Notes under the pieces: model-generated
What the model was told of the DNA's origin: nothing
Database searches by the model: none
Seen by the model: only the letters and a program-made list of their open reading frames with translations
Part shown: positions 24,711 to 33,800 of the stretch, piece after piece
Numbering within the stretch: the stretch's first letter is position 1
How the letters are laid out: the number at the start of each line of letters is the position of its first letter
DNA from: Halovenus sp037080055
GTDB taxonomy: Archaea > Halobacteriota > Halobacteria > Halobacteriales > Haloarculaceae
DNA length: 64,000 nucleotides
Direction: 5' to 3'
Assembly (NCBI RefSeq): GCF_037080055.1
Contig: NZ_JBAOJI010000006.1
Coordinates: 124,001-188,000, forward strand
Made by a program: the position numbers and the translations under genes

Positions 24711-26171
24711 TTACTGGCCATACAGGGGTCTGACCGTCACGCCGTCGGGGAGGTCAGCCAGCACAGTTTCCGGCCAGCCGTCGTGGACGACGGTAAGTGA
24801 TGTGTCCGGATTTGCCGCGGCGAGCCGCCGAATACCTCGGACTGCTGCCTCGTAGGCGGGCCGTTCGAGTGCGTCGGGGCGCTGTGCGGTGAGGGGATAG
24901 ACATCCGACAGCGCGGGCGGAACCGGGCCAAAGGGCGGGATCAGTCGCCAGCCGTCGTCGCCGGGAGAACCGACGGTCAGCCGCAGGTCGTCGGGGGCGT
25001 CCAGTCGGCCCAGCCGTTCGTGATGCCGGCGCACCTCCGGCCGGCGGGCGCTCTCGCCGGAGACGTAGAAGAAGGCGTCTTTTGCGACCGGATCGGTCCG
25101 GCGCAGTTGGTCGGCGTAGTGCAAGAGTGTGCGGTAGCCATCGAGCATCGCTGGATGCCCGCGTGCCCGCGCGTCGACGAGTTCGAGCAGGTTGCCGCCG
25201 CGGATCGCCTGCCGAACCCGTCGGATCTCGCCGAAACTGACCGCGAGGTTGTGTTCGGCGAGCAGGCGGTGTCGCTCGGTTTCCTCGGCCGCACGCAGGT
25301 CCTCGGGCGTGTGGGCCATACAGACTGAACACTCACACGGGAAGTGATCGAGTTCGTCGAGATGCTGCGTCCCGCGAACAGTCAAGTATCGCTCGTCGCG
25401 GGCGTACAGCGCGTAGGCCGCGGAATCGAACAGATCACAGCCCATCGCCGCCGCCAGCGCGAACATCATCGGATGGCCCGCGCCGAACAGGTGGACCGGG
25501 GCGTTCTCGCCCAGGCCGCGCTTGGCCGCCGCGACGACGTGGACCAGGTCGTCGAAGCGGTACTCGTTCATCAGTGGCACCATCGCGCCGATTGGGAACA
25601 GATCGAGGTCTGTCTCGTCGGCCTCTCGTGCTGCTCGCTGGCGGATGTCCAGATGCGTCGAGCCCTGCACCGGCGCGGTGACGAGCATCTCGCCGGTGTC
25701 GACAGTCTCGGCGAGTTCGATGCGCTCCTGTGTCGTTCGCTGCTCCTCGTCGGCCTGCTCGCGCGACACGTCGGGCGGAGTCGGGATGTCGATTGGCGTG
25801 CCGATGTCGGAGCCGATCTCCTGTTGGAACTGCAGAATCTCCTCGGTCGTCACGTCGATCTCGCCGTACTCCGAGAGCTGGAAGGAGCCGGAGTCGGTCA
25901 TGATCGCGCCCGAGAAGTCGAGCAGTTCGTGCAGTCCCTTCTCCAGTACTGGCTCGCGGAGTTCGTCGCTGCCGTGGAGCACGTAGCTGTTCGTGATCAG
26001 AATCTCCGCACCGAATCTCGATTCGAGTTCTGCCGGCGGCACCGTCTGGACGTGTGGATTGACGACGGGCAACAGTGCCGGCGTCTGGATGGTCGTGTCT
26101 GCTCGCGGAACGTCGAGCGTTCCCAGCCGACCAGCCCCGTCGTAGTCCTGCACCTCGAAAATCTCTCTCAT
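24711..26171 (-). CDS. tgtA: Archaeal tRNA-guanine transglycosylase (arcTGT)
   Basis: A 486-aa TgtA, which inserts preQ0 at position 15 of tRNA, the first step to archaeosine. Seen: LITNSYVLHG, the MTDSGSFQ segment with the nucleophile-type D93, an APVQGSTHLDIR motif, FPIGAMVPLM and the zinc site CECSVCMAHTPED. The C-terminal extension after about residue 370 is shorter than in full arcTGT with a PUA domain, the usual haloarchaeal split in which another protein supplies the PUA part. It is the last gene of the polX - Mut7-C - DUF5797 - tgtA strand. Confidence 0.93.
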   Translation of the reverse strand: MREIFEVQDYDGAGRLGTLDVPRADTTIQTPALLPVVNPHVQTVPPAELESRFGAEILITNSYVLHGSDELREPVLEKGLHELLDFSGAIMTDSGSFQLSEYGEIDVTTEEILQFQQEIGSDIGTPIDIPTPPDVSREQADEEQRTTQERIELAETVDTGEMLVTAPVQGSTHLDIRQRAAREADETDLDLFPIGAMVPLMNEYRFDDLVHVVAAAKRGLGENAPVHLFGAGHPMMFALAAAMGCDLFDSAAYALYARDERYLTVRGTQHLDELDHFPCECSVCMAHTPEDLRAAEETERHRLLAEHNLAVSFGEIRRVRQAIRGGNLLELVDARARGHPAMLDGYRTLLHYADQLRRTDPVAKDAFFYVSGESARRPEVRRHHERLGRLDAPDDLRLTVGSPGDDGWRLIPPFGPVPPALSDVYPLTAQRPDALERPAYEAAVRGIRRLAAANPDTSLTVVHDGWPETVLADLPDGVTVRPLYGQ

Positions 26172-26202
26172 CGTCGTCCCTCCATCTGTTGTTCTCGGAC
26201 CA

Positions 26203-26682
26203 TCACTCCTCCCCCGTGTCGATGACGATTCGGTCGCGCTCGATTGCCAGCCGGAAGGTCGGGACGGTCTTGCGCACCCGTTTGACCAATCCCTTGTCGG
26301 TCAGGCTGTGCAGGGCAGATCGAACGTCGTCCACCTCTGCGTCGGTTTCGCTCTCGACCGCGTGGAGGGTCGCGACGACACTTTGCGGTTCCTCGTCGGG
26401 ACCAGGGAGGACGCCGACGATCTGTCGCTGCAACTCCGTCCCCGCGACCTGTCGTTCGCCGGTGTCGACATCGCCGCCGCCGACTATCTCTTCCGCTTCG
26501 GGCGTCGCACAGATCATCGAGTTCTCGTCGCGGTAGTAGTAATCACCGAGTTCAGATTCGAGATACTGGTGGACCTCGCTGCCGCCCTCCATCCCCCACT
26601 GATCCTGTAACTCCGCGTTCTTGGTGGGCTGGAGTTCGACCACGTCCGCGAGACGCTTTTGTGCCTCCTCGGAGAGACTCAT
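26203..26682 (-). CDS. DUF5797-family protein, probable winged-helix
   Basis: A 159-aa conserved haloarchaeal protein of the DUF5797 type. It starts MSLSEEAQKRLADVVELQPT and continues with GGSEVHQYLESELGDYYYRD. The C-terminal half (VDDVRSALHSLTDKGLVKRV) looks like a winged-helix module. The frame opens 42 codons upstream inside the neighbour, but that part is Arg-rich and not family-like. It sits between Mut7-C and tgtA on one strand with gaps of about 31 nt, so it is probably co-transcribed. Its role is unknown. Confidence 0.75.
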   Translation of the reverse strand: MSLSEEAQKRLADVVELQPTKNAELQDQWGMEGGSEVHQYLESELGDYYYRDENSMICATPEAEEIVGGGDVDTGERQVAGTELQRQIVGVLPGPDEEPQSVVATLHAVESETDAEVDDVRSALHSLTDKGLVKRVRKTVPTFRLAIERDRIVIDTGEE

Positions 26683-26714
26683 TACCCTCTCTACTCGATA
26701 GCCTGTAAAGCGCG

Positions 26715-27182
26715 TTATGGATTCGAGTCGCCCGTGGCCGCTCCCACGATGGCAGTCACTCGCTCCCAGTGGCTGCCTTTCCAGAAGTGCTGGCCGCACT
26801 CTCGGCACTGCCAGATGGGCTCGATGCCGTCCGGCGCGTGCTCCGGCCGCGGGTCGCCCTCTCCCAACCTGTCGACCCGCCCGTTGCAGACGCTACAGCG
26901 CTTTGGCTCCTCGGGCAGTTCGATGGCGAACCCCTCCTCGGCGAGTTCGCGGAGTTGGTCGCCGACCTCGCGGGTGGTGAGCAGGACCGCCCCGTCGGTC
27001 TGGTCGGCGAGTTCTCGATCCCGCGTCACCAGCGTCCGCCCCTCTCGTTCGGCCAGTCGTCTGGTCGCATCGTCGGCCTCGACACCCTCCTCCTGTGCGT
27101 ACAGCGTGTCGTAGCCGCACATTCGCAGGTAGGTGGCGAGTTTCCCGAGCATCACGTCGAGCAGCAGTCGGTCTTCGGTCAT
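26715..27182 (-). CDS. Mut7-C RNase-domain protein
   Basis: A 155-aa protein with a PIN-like Mut7-C domain (LLLDVMLGKLATYLRMCGYD, then DDATRRLAEREGRTLVTRDREL) and a C-terminal zinc ribbon (RCSVCNGRV and WQCRECGQHFW). By family it is a predicted RNase. The acidic residues D9, D38/D39 and D55 are plausible metal ligands. Its ATG overlaps the polX stop codon (TGATG), which suggests coupled translation with polX. Confidence 0.85.
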   Translation of the reverse strand: MTEDRLLLDVMLGKLATYLRMCGYDTLYAQEEGVEADDATRRLAEREGRTLVTRDRELADQTDGAVLLTTREVGDQLRELAEEGFAIELPEEPKRCSVCNGRVDRLGEGDPRPEHAPDGIEPIWQCRECGQHFWKGSHWERVTAIVGAATGDSNP

Positions 27183-28966
27183 CAGTCCAGAAACGCCCGT
27201 ACTTTGTCGACCGGTCGGGTATTGAGTACGTCCTCGGTTTCGGCCCATCCGCGCCGAGCAGTGTGGACACCGTATCGGATGTACTCGAGACTCGACGGTT
27301 CGTGGGCGTCGGTGTCGATGACGACCGTCGCACCCGCCTCCTGAGCCTGTTTCACCGCCTGACCCGACAGGTCAAGCCGTCCGGGGTTCGCGTTGATTTC
27401 CAGAGCGGTGTCGTGTTCTGCGGCGACCGCTCCTAGCCGTTCGATATCCAGATCCATGCCCGAGCGCTGGTTGAGTCGCCGTCCCGACGGGTGACCGAGG
27501 ATATCCACTTCGGGGTGGCTGGCTGCCTCGACGAGACGGTCGGTGCCGTCGCCGTCGAGACCGCTGTGCGGCGAGGCGACGACCAGATCCAGCGCTTCGA
27601 GCACATCCGCTCCCACTGAGATTGTGCCGTCGGCCTCGATGTTGGCCTCGACGCCGGCGAACACCTCGATGTCCGCCTCTTCGCGGGCGGCGTCGATCCG
27701 GTCGATCTGCTCGCGGAGTTCGTCGTCGTCCAGACCGACGCCGCTCAGGATTCCCGGGCCGCTCGCGTGATCGGTGATGGCGATGTACTCGTGGCCGAAC
27801 GCGTCGGCGGCTGCGATCAGTTCGGGGATCGAGTTCCCGCCGTCGGACCACTCGGAGTGCATGTGCAGGTCCCCGCGGATCTCGGAGTGGTCGAGCAGGT
27901 CGGGCAACTCACCGGCGGCCGCCCGTTCGACTTCGCCGCGGTCCTCGCGCATCTCTGGGGGTATCCACTCCATTCCGAGGGCGTCGTACATCTCCGCCTC
28001 GTCGACGCCGGCGACTCGCTTGCCGACCCGCTGGCCGCTGTCGGGATCCTCGACCTCGGCCACGTCGTCGTCGGACTTCGTCCGACTGCCTGAGGCGCTT
28101 TGCGCCTCTCTGAACACGCCGTACTCGTTTACCTTCAGGTCCTGATCCAGCGCCCGGTTGCGAACGGTGACGTTGTGCTGTTTGCTCCCGGTGAAGTACT
28201 GCAAGGCCGCCCCAAACTCCTCGTCGTCGACGACGCGCAGATCCACCCGAACTCGCTCGATCCGCAGACTCGCCTTCGAGGTGCCAGCCTCGATGATGTC
28301 GTCGGCAAACTCCAGACCAGTGAACGCGTCGATCACTCCCCCCGGGTCGTCGCTGCCGACCAGCACGTCCACGTCGCCGACGGTCGGTTTCCAGCGCCGG
28401 ATCGACCCGGCCAGTTCACAGCGCTGGACGGCGTCGTGTTCGAGCAAGGCCTCTCGAACGCGCTCGCCGCGCGGGCGTGCTCGATTTAACAACTGGCGTT
28501 CGTGGGCCGTCCGGGCGAACTCGATGCCGTCGAGGATATTCTGTTCGGTCTTCGGGCCAAAGCCCGAGACATTCTGGATCTCCTCCGCACGGGCGGCCGA
28601 TTCCAGGTCGTCCAGTGTCTGCACGCCCAGCGCCTCGTAGAGCGCTCCGACGGTTTTCGGCCCGACGCCCTCGACGCGAGTGAGCGCCGCCATCTCGACG
28701 GGCATCTCCGCGCGAAGTTCTTCGAGTTCCTCGATCTCGCCGGTCTCGAAATACTCGACAATCTTCGCAGAGATGGCGTCGCCGACGCCCTCGATTTCGG
28801 CAACGGCGTCCTCTCCGTCCGCCGCGAGGGCCGCCACGTCGTCCGGATAGTCGCGGATATTCTCGGCGGCCCGGCGGTAGGTACGGGGTTTGTACTCCAC
28901 GTCCTGGGCCGCCAGCAGATCGGCGAACTCTTCGAGGCGTCTGGCGACCTCGTCGTTGCGGCTCAT
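27182..28966 (-). CDS. polX: Family X DNA polymerase with PHP exonuclease domain (PolX)
   Basis: A 594-aa PolX, a gap-filling repair polymerase. Helix-hairpin-helix regions occur at about 55-130 (EGVGDAISAKIVEYF, EGVGPKTVGAL), the nucleotidyltransferase core has AGSIRRWKPTVGDVDVLVG, and the C-terminal PHP domain has LHMHSEWSDGG and ITDHASGPG with later HSG, HPSG and DTDAHEP metal-binding segments. PHP-type PolX enzymes have 3'-5' exonuclease activity and act in base-excision repair. It is the first gene of the four-gene minus-strand unit. Confidence 0.94.
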   Translation of the reverse strand: MSRNDEVARRLEEFADLLAAQDVEYKPRTYRRAAENIRDYPDDVAALAADGEDAVAEIEGVGDAISAKIVEYFETGEIEELEELRAEMPVEMAALTRVEGVGPKTVGALYEALGVQTLDDLESAARAEEIQNVSGFGPKTEQNILDGIEFARTAHERQLLNRARPRGERVREALLEHDAVQRCELAGSIRRWKPTVGDVDVLVGSDDPGGVIDAFTGLEFADDIIEAGTSKASLRIERVRVDLRVVDDEEFGAALQYFTGSKQHNVTVRNRALDQDLKVNEYGVFREAQSASGSRTKSDDDVAEVEDPDSGQRVGKRVAGVDEAEMYDALGMEWIPPEMREDRGEVERAAAGELPDLLDHSEIRGDLHMHSEWSDGGNSIPELIAAADAFGHEYIAITDHASGPGILSGVGLDDDELREQIDRIDAAREEADIEVFAGVEANIEADGTISVGADVLEALDLVVASPHSGLDGDGTDRLVEAASHPEVDILGHPSGRRLNQRSGMDLDIERLGAVAAEHDTALEINANPGRLDLSGQAVKQAQEAGATVVIDTDAHEPSSLEYIRYGVHTARRGWAETEDVLNTRPVDKVRAFLD

Positions 28967-29051
28967 ACCTGCCTTCGGGGCGGAAGGAAAATAAAACGTC
29001 TCTCCGGGTAGCCAGCGCGTACTAATAGGCCAGGATCACCGACACGAACTC

Positions 29052-29594
29052 ATGTTTCCGTCTCTCGTGCTGGCGTCGATCGAGACGGCGGACTGGCTGC
29101 ATCTCTCGGACGGCGAACAGATCCAGTGGACGGGCCGTCCCTCGGTGTACACCATCGCTCTCTCGATTGCGACCGGCTTCATCCTCGCAGTGCTCGGGAT
29201 CACCCTCTCGCTGTGGCTGTTACCGAGAGCCGACGCCTCCGCGCTGCCGCGCTGGCTGGGGTATCTTCCGCTCGCGCTCACGGCCGTCGGTTTCGGGAGA
29301 GCGGCGGTCACGTATCTGCACTGGATTCGACTGCGCTACGTGATCACCGACGATCAGGTCTACGTCAAGTACGGCCTCATCTCTCGGGATGTCACGCAGA
29401 TCCGTCTCGACCGGGTCCAGAACACCTCTTACGAGCAGTCGATTCTGGAGCGAGTACTGAGTTTTGGAGACGTTCGGCTCTACACGGCCGGGACGGACGC
29501 CGAGGACATCACGCTCAGTAACGTCCCTGATCCGGAGGTCGTCAAACGAATCGTCACCTCCCATTTGAGCGATCAGACCGAAGCGGACAGGTAA
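29052..29594 (+). CDS. Membrane protein with bacterial PH domain (YdbS-like)
   Basis: A 180-aa protein with two hydrophobic segments (IALSIATGFILAVLGITLSL and LPLALTAVGFGRAAV) followed by a bPH2/DUF304 domain (LRYVITDDQVYVKYGLISRD, RLDRVQNTSYEQSILERVLSFG). This is the YdbS layout, membrane-anchored with unknown ligand. It is divergent from polX. A copper-chaperone-like gene follows 68 nt later on the same strand. Confidence 0.82.
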   Translation: MFPSLVLASIETADWLHLSDGEQIQWTGRPSVYTIALSIATGFILAVLGITLSLWLLPRADASALPRWLGYLPLALTAVGFGRAAVTYLHWIRLRYVITDDQVYVKYGLISRDVTQIRLDRVQNTSYEQSILERVLSFGDVRLYTAGTDAEDITLSNVPDPEVVKRIVTSHLSDQTEADR

Positions 29595-29662
29595 GCAGTA
29601 TCCTGATCGGACGATTGCGGACGATCATAAGAGCCTTTGATTTGCCGAGCCAACAGTCGGAT

Positions 29663-29854
29663 ATGGAGCTGACAGTCACCGGAATGTCCTGTGACGGCTG
29701 TGAACAGAACGTCGAAGACGCCGTGTCGGAACTGGACGGCGTGACCGGCGTCGAGGCTGACCACGAGTCCGACAACGTCGTAATCGAAGGCTCGGTGTCG
29801 GACGCGGACGCCCGGGCGGCCATCGAAGACGCCGGCTACGAACCTGCTGACTGA
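29663..29854 (+). CDS. Heavy-metal-associated domain protein (copper chaperone-like)
   Basis: A 63-aa single HMA domain. The metal-binding motif is GMSCDGCE with C10 and C13, and the beta-alpha-beta-beta-alpha-beta pattern is complete to the end. Such proteins carry Cu(I) or other soft metals to P-type ATPases, but none is in the window. The frame opens 16 codons upstream, but MELTVTGMSC is the family start. Confidence 0.88.
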   Translation: MELTVTGMSCDGCEQNVEDAVSELDGVTGVEADHESDNVVIEGSVSDADARAAIEDAGYEPAD

Positions 29855-29883
29855 TCGTTTCTGAGGACGACCTCGACGCCGGT

Positions 29884-29901
29884 GTTGAACGCTCGTTCAA
29901 C
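29884..29901. promoter_or_regulatory. 18-bp palindrome between the HMA gene and tetR
   Basis: GTTGAACG (29884-29891), CT, CGTTCAAC (29894-29901) is a perfect inverted repeat with 8-bp arms, 2 nt beyond the tetR stop codon and 29 nt beyond the HMA gene stop. It resembles the TGAATG/CATTCA site upstream of the RND gene. No T-run follows, so a simple terminator is less likely than a protein-binding site. Confidence 0.45.
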
Positions 29902-29903
29902 GA

Positions 29904-30521
29904 TTACTCCTTCTCCGGGTTGTCTTCGAGCAACAGCTCTCGGACGTACCGCTCGAACTCGGCACGGGACTCTTCGAGGCCCGCGTCGTTGCTGGTCACA
30001 CGCTGAGTCAGCGTTCCGGTGAAGGTAATCACGAACAGCGCCGCCGTCTCTCGCGGATTGACTTCCTGAAAGACGCCTTCTTCGATGCCGGACCGGATGA
30101 TGTGTTCGACCTGTTTGCGAATGAAGCGGTCGGCCCGGGTGAAATATTCGCGGTACTGTTCGTCGTGGGCCGCCTGTGCGCGGAGTTCGACCAGCGCCTG
30201 TGCGAAGTGGTCGTCGTTCGCGACATCTTCCGGCGGAAACGTCTCCTCGACGATGCTCTCGATGTGGTCTTCGGCGGTATCTCCGGTCAACGGCGGCAGT
30301 CCGTCCATTCGGTCGAGCATGAATCCGAGAAAATCCTGGAGCAGGTCGTCTTTGCCGTCGTAGTGGTGATAGAGGAGCGATTTGCTCTTCGGGAATTCGT
30401 CGCTGATTCGCTGAATCGTCAGATCGCTGTATCCGTGCTTGCACAGCGCCAGGTAGGTCGCTTTCAGAATCTCTTCGCGCGTGCCCTCTGGCTCCTGTAA
30501 AAACGGCGGGACACCGTTCAT
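29904..30521 (-). CDS. TetR/AcrR-family transcriptional regulator
   Basis: A 205-aa TetR repressor. The N-terminal helix-turn-helix spans about residues 15-60 (TREEILKATYLALCKHGYSD, RISDEFPKSKSLLYHHYDGK), followed by a variable ligand-binding domain. It is divergent from the RND exporter gene, and the shared 321-bp region holds two inverted repeats. By analogy it probably represses the exporter and itself and responds to a hydrophobic ligand. Confidence 0.88.
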   Translation of the reverse strand: MNGVPPFLQEPEGTREEILKATYLALCKHGYSDLTIQRISDEFPKSKSLLYHHYDGKDDLLQDFLGFMLDRMDGLPPLTGDTAEDHIESIVEETFPPEDVANDDHFAQALVELRAQAAHDEQYREYFTRADRFIRKQVEHIIRSGIEEGVFQEVNPRETAALFVITFTGTLTQRVTSNDAGLEESRAEFERYVRELLLEDNPEKE

Positions 30522-30647
30522 CGTCTCCGTCCGCCTCCCGAAGCCGAGAACTGCCTACGTGTCGGTTCGATACCCACCGTATTCGGTCCCCGAGGACTGT
30601 TCTCTCCGATGCTCATACTAAACCAGTTCGACCCCAGGTACTAAAGT

Positions 30648-30665
30648 TGATTGAATAATCAATCA
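30648..30665. promoter_or_regulatory. Putative TetR operator near the tetR promoter
   Basis: TGATTG (30648-30653), AATAAT, CAATCA (30660-30665) is a perfect inverted repeat in the divergent tetR/RND region. On the minus strand it abuts a TATA-like CTTTAGTACC, so a bound repressor could autoregulate tetR. Assignment to this TetR rests on position only. Confidence 0.55.
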
Positions 30666-30741
30666 GTTACCGGCTATTTTCGCCCTCTGACTGTGCTAAT
30701 TCGACATTTTAGGGACGAAAACGTCATTGTTGGGCTTCGAC

Positions 30742-30768
30742 AGGTATAAGCCGTTGAATGAACATTCA
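30742..30768 (+). promoter_or_regulatory. RND-exporter promoter with overlapping palindrome
   Basis: GGTATAAG (30742-30749) is a TATA box. TGAATG (30755-30760), AA, CATTCA (30763-30768) lies between it and the predicted transcription start near 30773. A repressor bound here would block initiation. This is the strongest candidate operator for the divergent TetR protein. Confidence 0.6.
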
Positions 30769-30774
30769 GTCAAT

Positions 30775-30846
30775 ATGGGCCAGACAGAACTCACGCGTAA
30801 CATCCGGTATCCACCCGTAGGTTCGTCGCTGAGGTGGTGTCGGTGA
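30775..30846 (+). CDS. Possible 23-aa leader ORF upstream of the RND exporter
   Basis: The ATG at 30775 is about 29 nt from the TATA box centre, where a leaderless transcript would begin. The 23-codon frame (MGQTELTRNI at its start) ends with a TGA that overlaps the exporter's GTG start (GTGA). It has no homologue I know. It may couple translation or act as a leader, or it may be chance. Confidence 0.35.
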   Translation: MGQTELTRNIRYPPVGSSLRWCR

Positions 30847-33800
30847 GTCTTCCGGATCGGTTCGCGACGCTGATCACGCGGTATAGCAAGGTCATGATCG
30901 CCGCTATGCTGGTCGTGACGGTCATCGCGGGAGCAGGGGCCGGCATGATCGACCAATCGTCCTCGCTGGAGCAGTTCCAGAGTGACACTGTCGAGCAGGA
31001 GAAACTCACGTACATCGAGGAGAACTTCCAGACCGGTGCAGAGAACACGTCGACGGCACAGGTGATCTTGCGTGGTGAGAACGTCCTCACGCAGGACGCG
31101 ATGGTCGAGAATCTCCGTCTCCAGCAGGAGTTCCGCGACAGCGAGAACATCAACCAGACCCTCGTCAGCGAGCGGCCGACGGTCAGCGTCGCGAATCTGG
31201 TCGCCACGTCGTCGATCATCGGCGACCAACGGCAGGAACTCGAAACGACCGCCGCGGAGTTCGAGCAACTGAACGCGACCGTTCGCGAAGAGGGCGCTGC
31301 ACTACAGCGCCGCAACGCCGAACTGAACGCGACGACCGACGCGCTTCGGACGGCGCTCGAAACACTCCAGCGAAACCCCGACGCCGAACCGCGGGCCCAG
31401 TTCGAGGCGATTCGGGAGAACACATCGGTCGAACTCGACGAGGGCCAGTACGCGACGTTCAACGAGTCGGTCCAGTTGCTCCGCAGCACCGACAACGAGA
31501 CGCGGATCGAGCAGGCGTATCGGCAGGGGACCCAAGGCGTGCTCGCGCCCGAGTACGAGGACCTCGAACAGCGACGGACCGACCTCCAGTCCCAGCAAGA
31601 ACGCCTCCGGGAACTCGGCTCGCAACTCGAACGACAGCAAACCAGACTGGAGGGCCTCTCCCCGACGCTGGACGAACAGATCGAGACCCTCCAGTCGCTG
31701 AACAGTACTGCCTACGACAGTGCGGTTCGATCCGTCCTCAGTGAGGACGCCAGCGGGCAGTTGAACGGGCTGGCGTTCATGCCGATTGGCTACGAGCCAG
31801 GCTCGACGAGCGCGAACGCGACGATGATGCTCGTGACACACCAGTCCGAGGGAACGACTCAGACCGGCTCTGCGTCTGACGCACTCGTCGACGCACAGCT
31901 CGAAATGCAGTCACTCGCCGACGACAGAGCCGAAGACAGCGGTTTCGAGACCATCGTCTTCGGGACCGGGATCCTCTCGAACGAGATCGACAACTCGATG
32001 GGCGACAGCCTCGCCATCGTTGGACCGCTCGCGCTGCTGTTCGTCGTGCTCGCACTGATCATCGCCTACCGGGATATACTCGACATCCTGCTCGGACTCG
32101 GCGGGATCGGTGCCGTACTCGTCTGGACGTTCGGCTTCATGGGCTGGGCCGGCATCGACTTCAACCAGATGTTCATCGCGGTTCCGGTCCTCCTCATCGG
32201 GCTCTCGATCGACTACGCGATTCACATCTTCATGCGTCACCGCGAGCAACGGCAGGCGAGCGAGGGTGAGGGCGTCCGCGGATCGATGCGCGTCGCGCTG
32301 GCCGGCGTCGGCGTTGCCCTCGTCTGGGTGACGGCGACGACGGCCATCGGGTTCCTCTCGAATCTCACGAGTCCGGTGCCGCCAATCCAGGACTTCGGGA
32401 TCGTCAGCGCCGTCGGGATCACGGCTGCCCTTCTCATCTTCGGCATCCTGGTTCCCGCACTGAAGGTCGAAGTCGACGAGTTCCTCGAAAGCCACGGCAT
32501 CTCCCGCGACAAGCGCGCCTTCGGCACGGGTGACGGCCGATTCAGTTCGGCGATTTCGCTCGGGGCAACGGCGGCCAAGAAGGCACCCATCGCAATCTTG
32601 CTCGTGGCGATTCTCGTGAGCGCGGGCGGTGCGTACGGGGCCACGCAGGTCGACACCAGCTTCAACCAGGAGGATTTCATCGCGGAAGAGCCACCTAACT
32701 GGACTAACCAGCTTCCCGAACCGTTCAAGCCGGGCGAGTACTCGATGAAAGAGAACCTCGACTACGTCAACAACAACTTCGTCCGCGAAGACTCCCAGGC
32801 ACAGATTCTCGTCGAAGGAAACGTGACCGATCCGGCAACGTTACAACGACTCGACGATGCCGAACGGCAGGCCGCTGACAGCGATGTCGTTGTCACGCTC
32901 TCGAACGGCGAAGCCGACGTGCAGAGTCCGCTTCGCACGATGCGACAGGTCGCGAGCGAGAACGACTCCTTCAACGCGACGTTTACGGCCGCGGACACCG
33001 ACGGTGATCGGATTCCGGATCGGAACGTCAAGGGCGTGTACGACGCGCTGTTCGCCACCGCACCTGAAGACGCCGGAAACGTCATCTCCCGGACTGACGA
33101 CGGCGAGTACCCGGCGGTCCGGATGGTCGTTTCGACGAGCGGGACCGCAGCGATGAGCGACGTGACCGACGAGATGCGAACGATCGCGTCGGGCCTCGAT
33201 AGCAGTGGCCTCGAAGCCACCGCGACCGGACAGACGATCCTGTTCGATATCATCCAGGATCAGCTTCTCGATACGGTCATCGAGAGTCTGTTGATCACAC
33301 TGCTCGCCGTCTTCGCGTTCCTCATGCTCATCTACCGGATCACGAACGACAGTGCGACACTGGGAATCGTGACCCTGCTCCCGGTCCTGTTCAGCGTGAC
33401 GTGGATTCTCGGGACCATGTATCTGCTCGACATTCCGTTCAACATCATGACAGGGATGATCACAAGCCTCACTGTCGGACTCGGGGTCGCCTACAGCATC
33501 CACATGAGCGAACGGTACATTCTCGAACTGAAACGGACGGGCTCGGTTTGGGAGGCGATGTCCCGAACGGTCACCGGCACCGGCGGCGCTCTCCTCGGGA
33601 GTGCTGCCACGACCGTCGGTGGGTTCGGCGTCCTCGCCTTCGCCATCCTCCCGCCGCTGCAGCAGTTCGGGATCATCACTGGGATGACGATCATCTACGC
33701 CTTCCTCGCGAGCGTGCTCGTCCTTCCGAGCCTGCTCGTCCTCTGGACGAAGTATCTCGGACCGGAGGCGAACTTCAGTGACGCCGCCGAGGACGTGACG

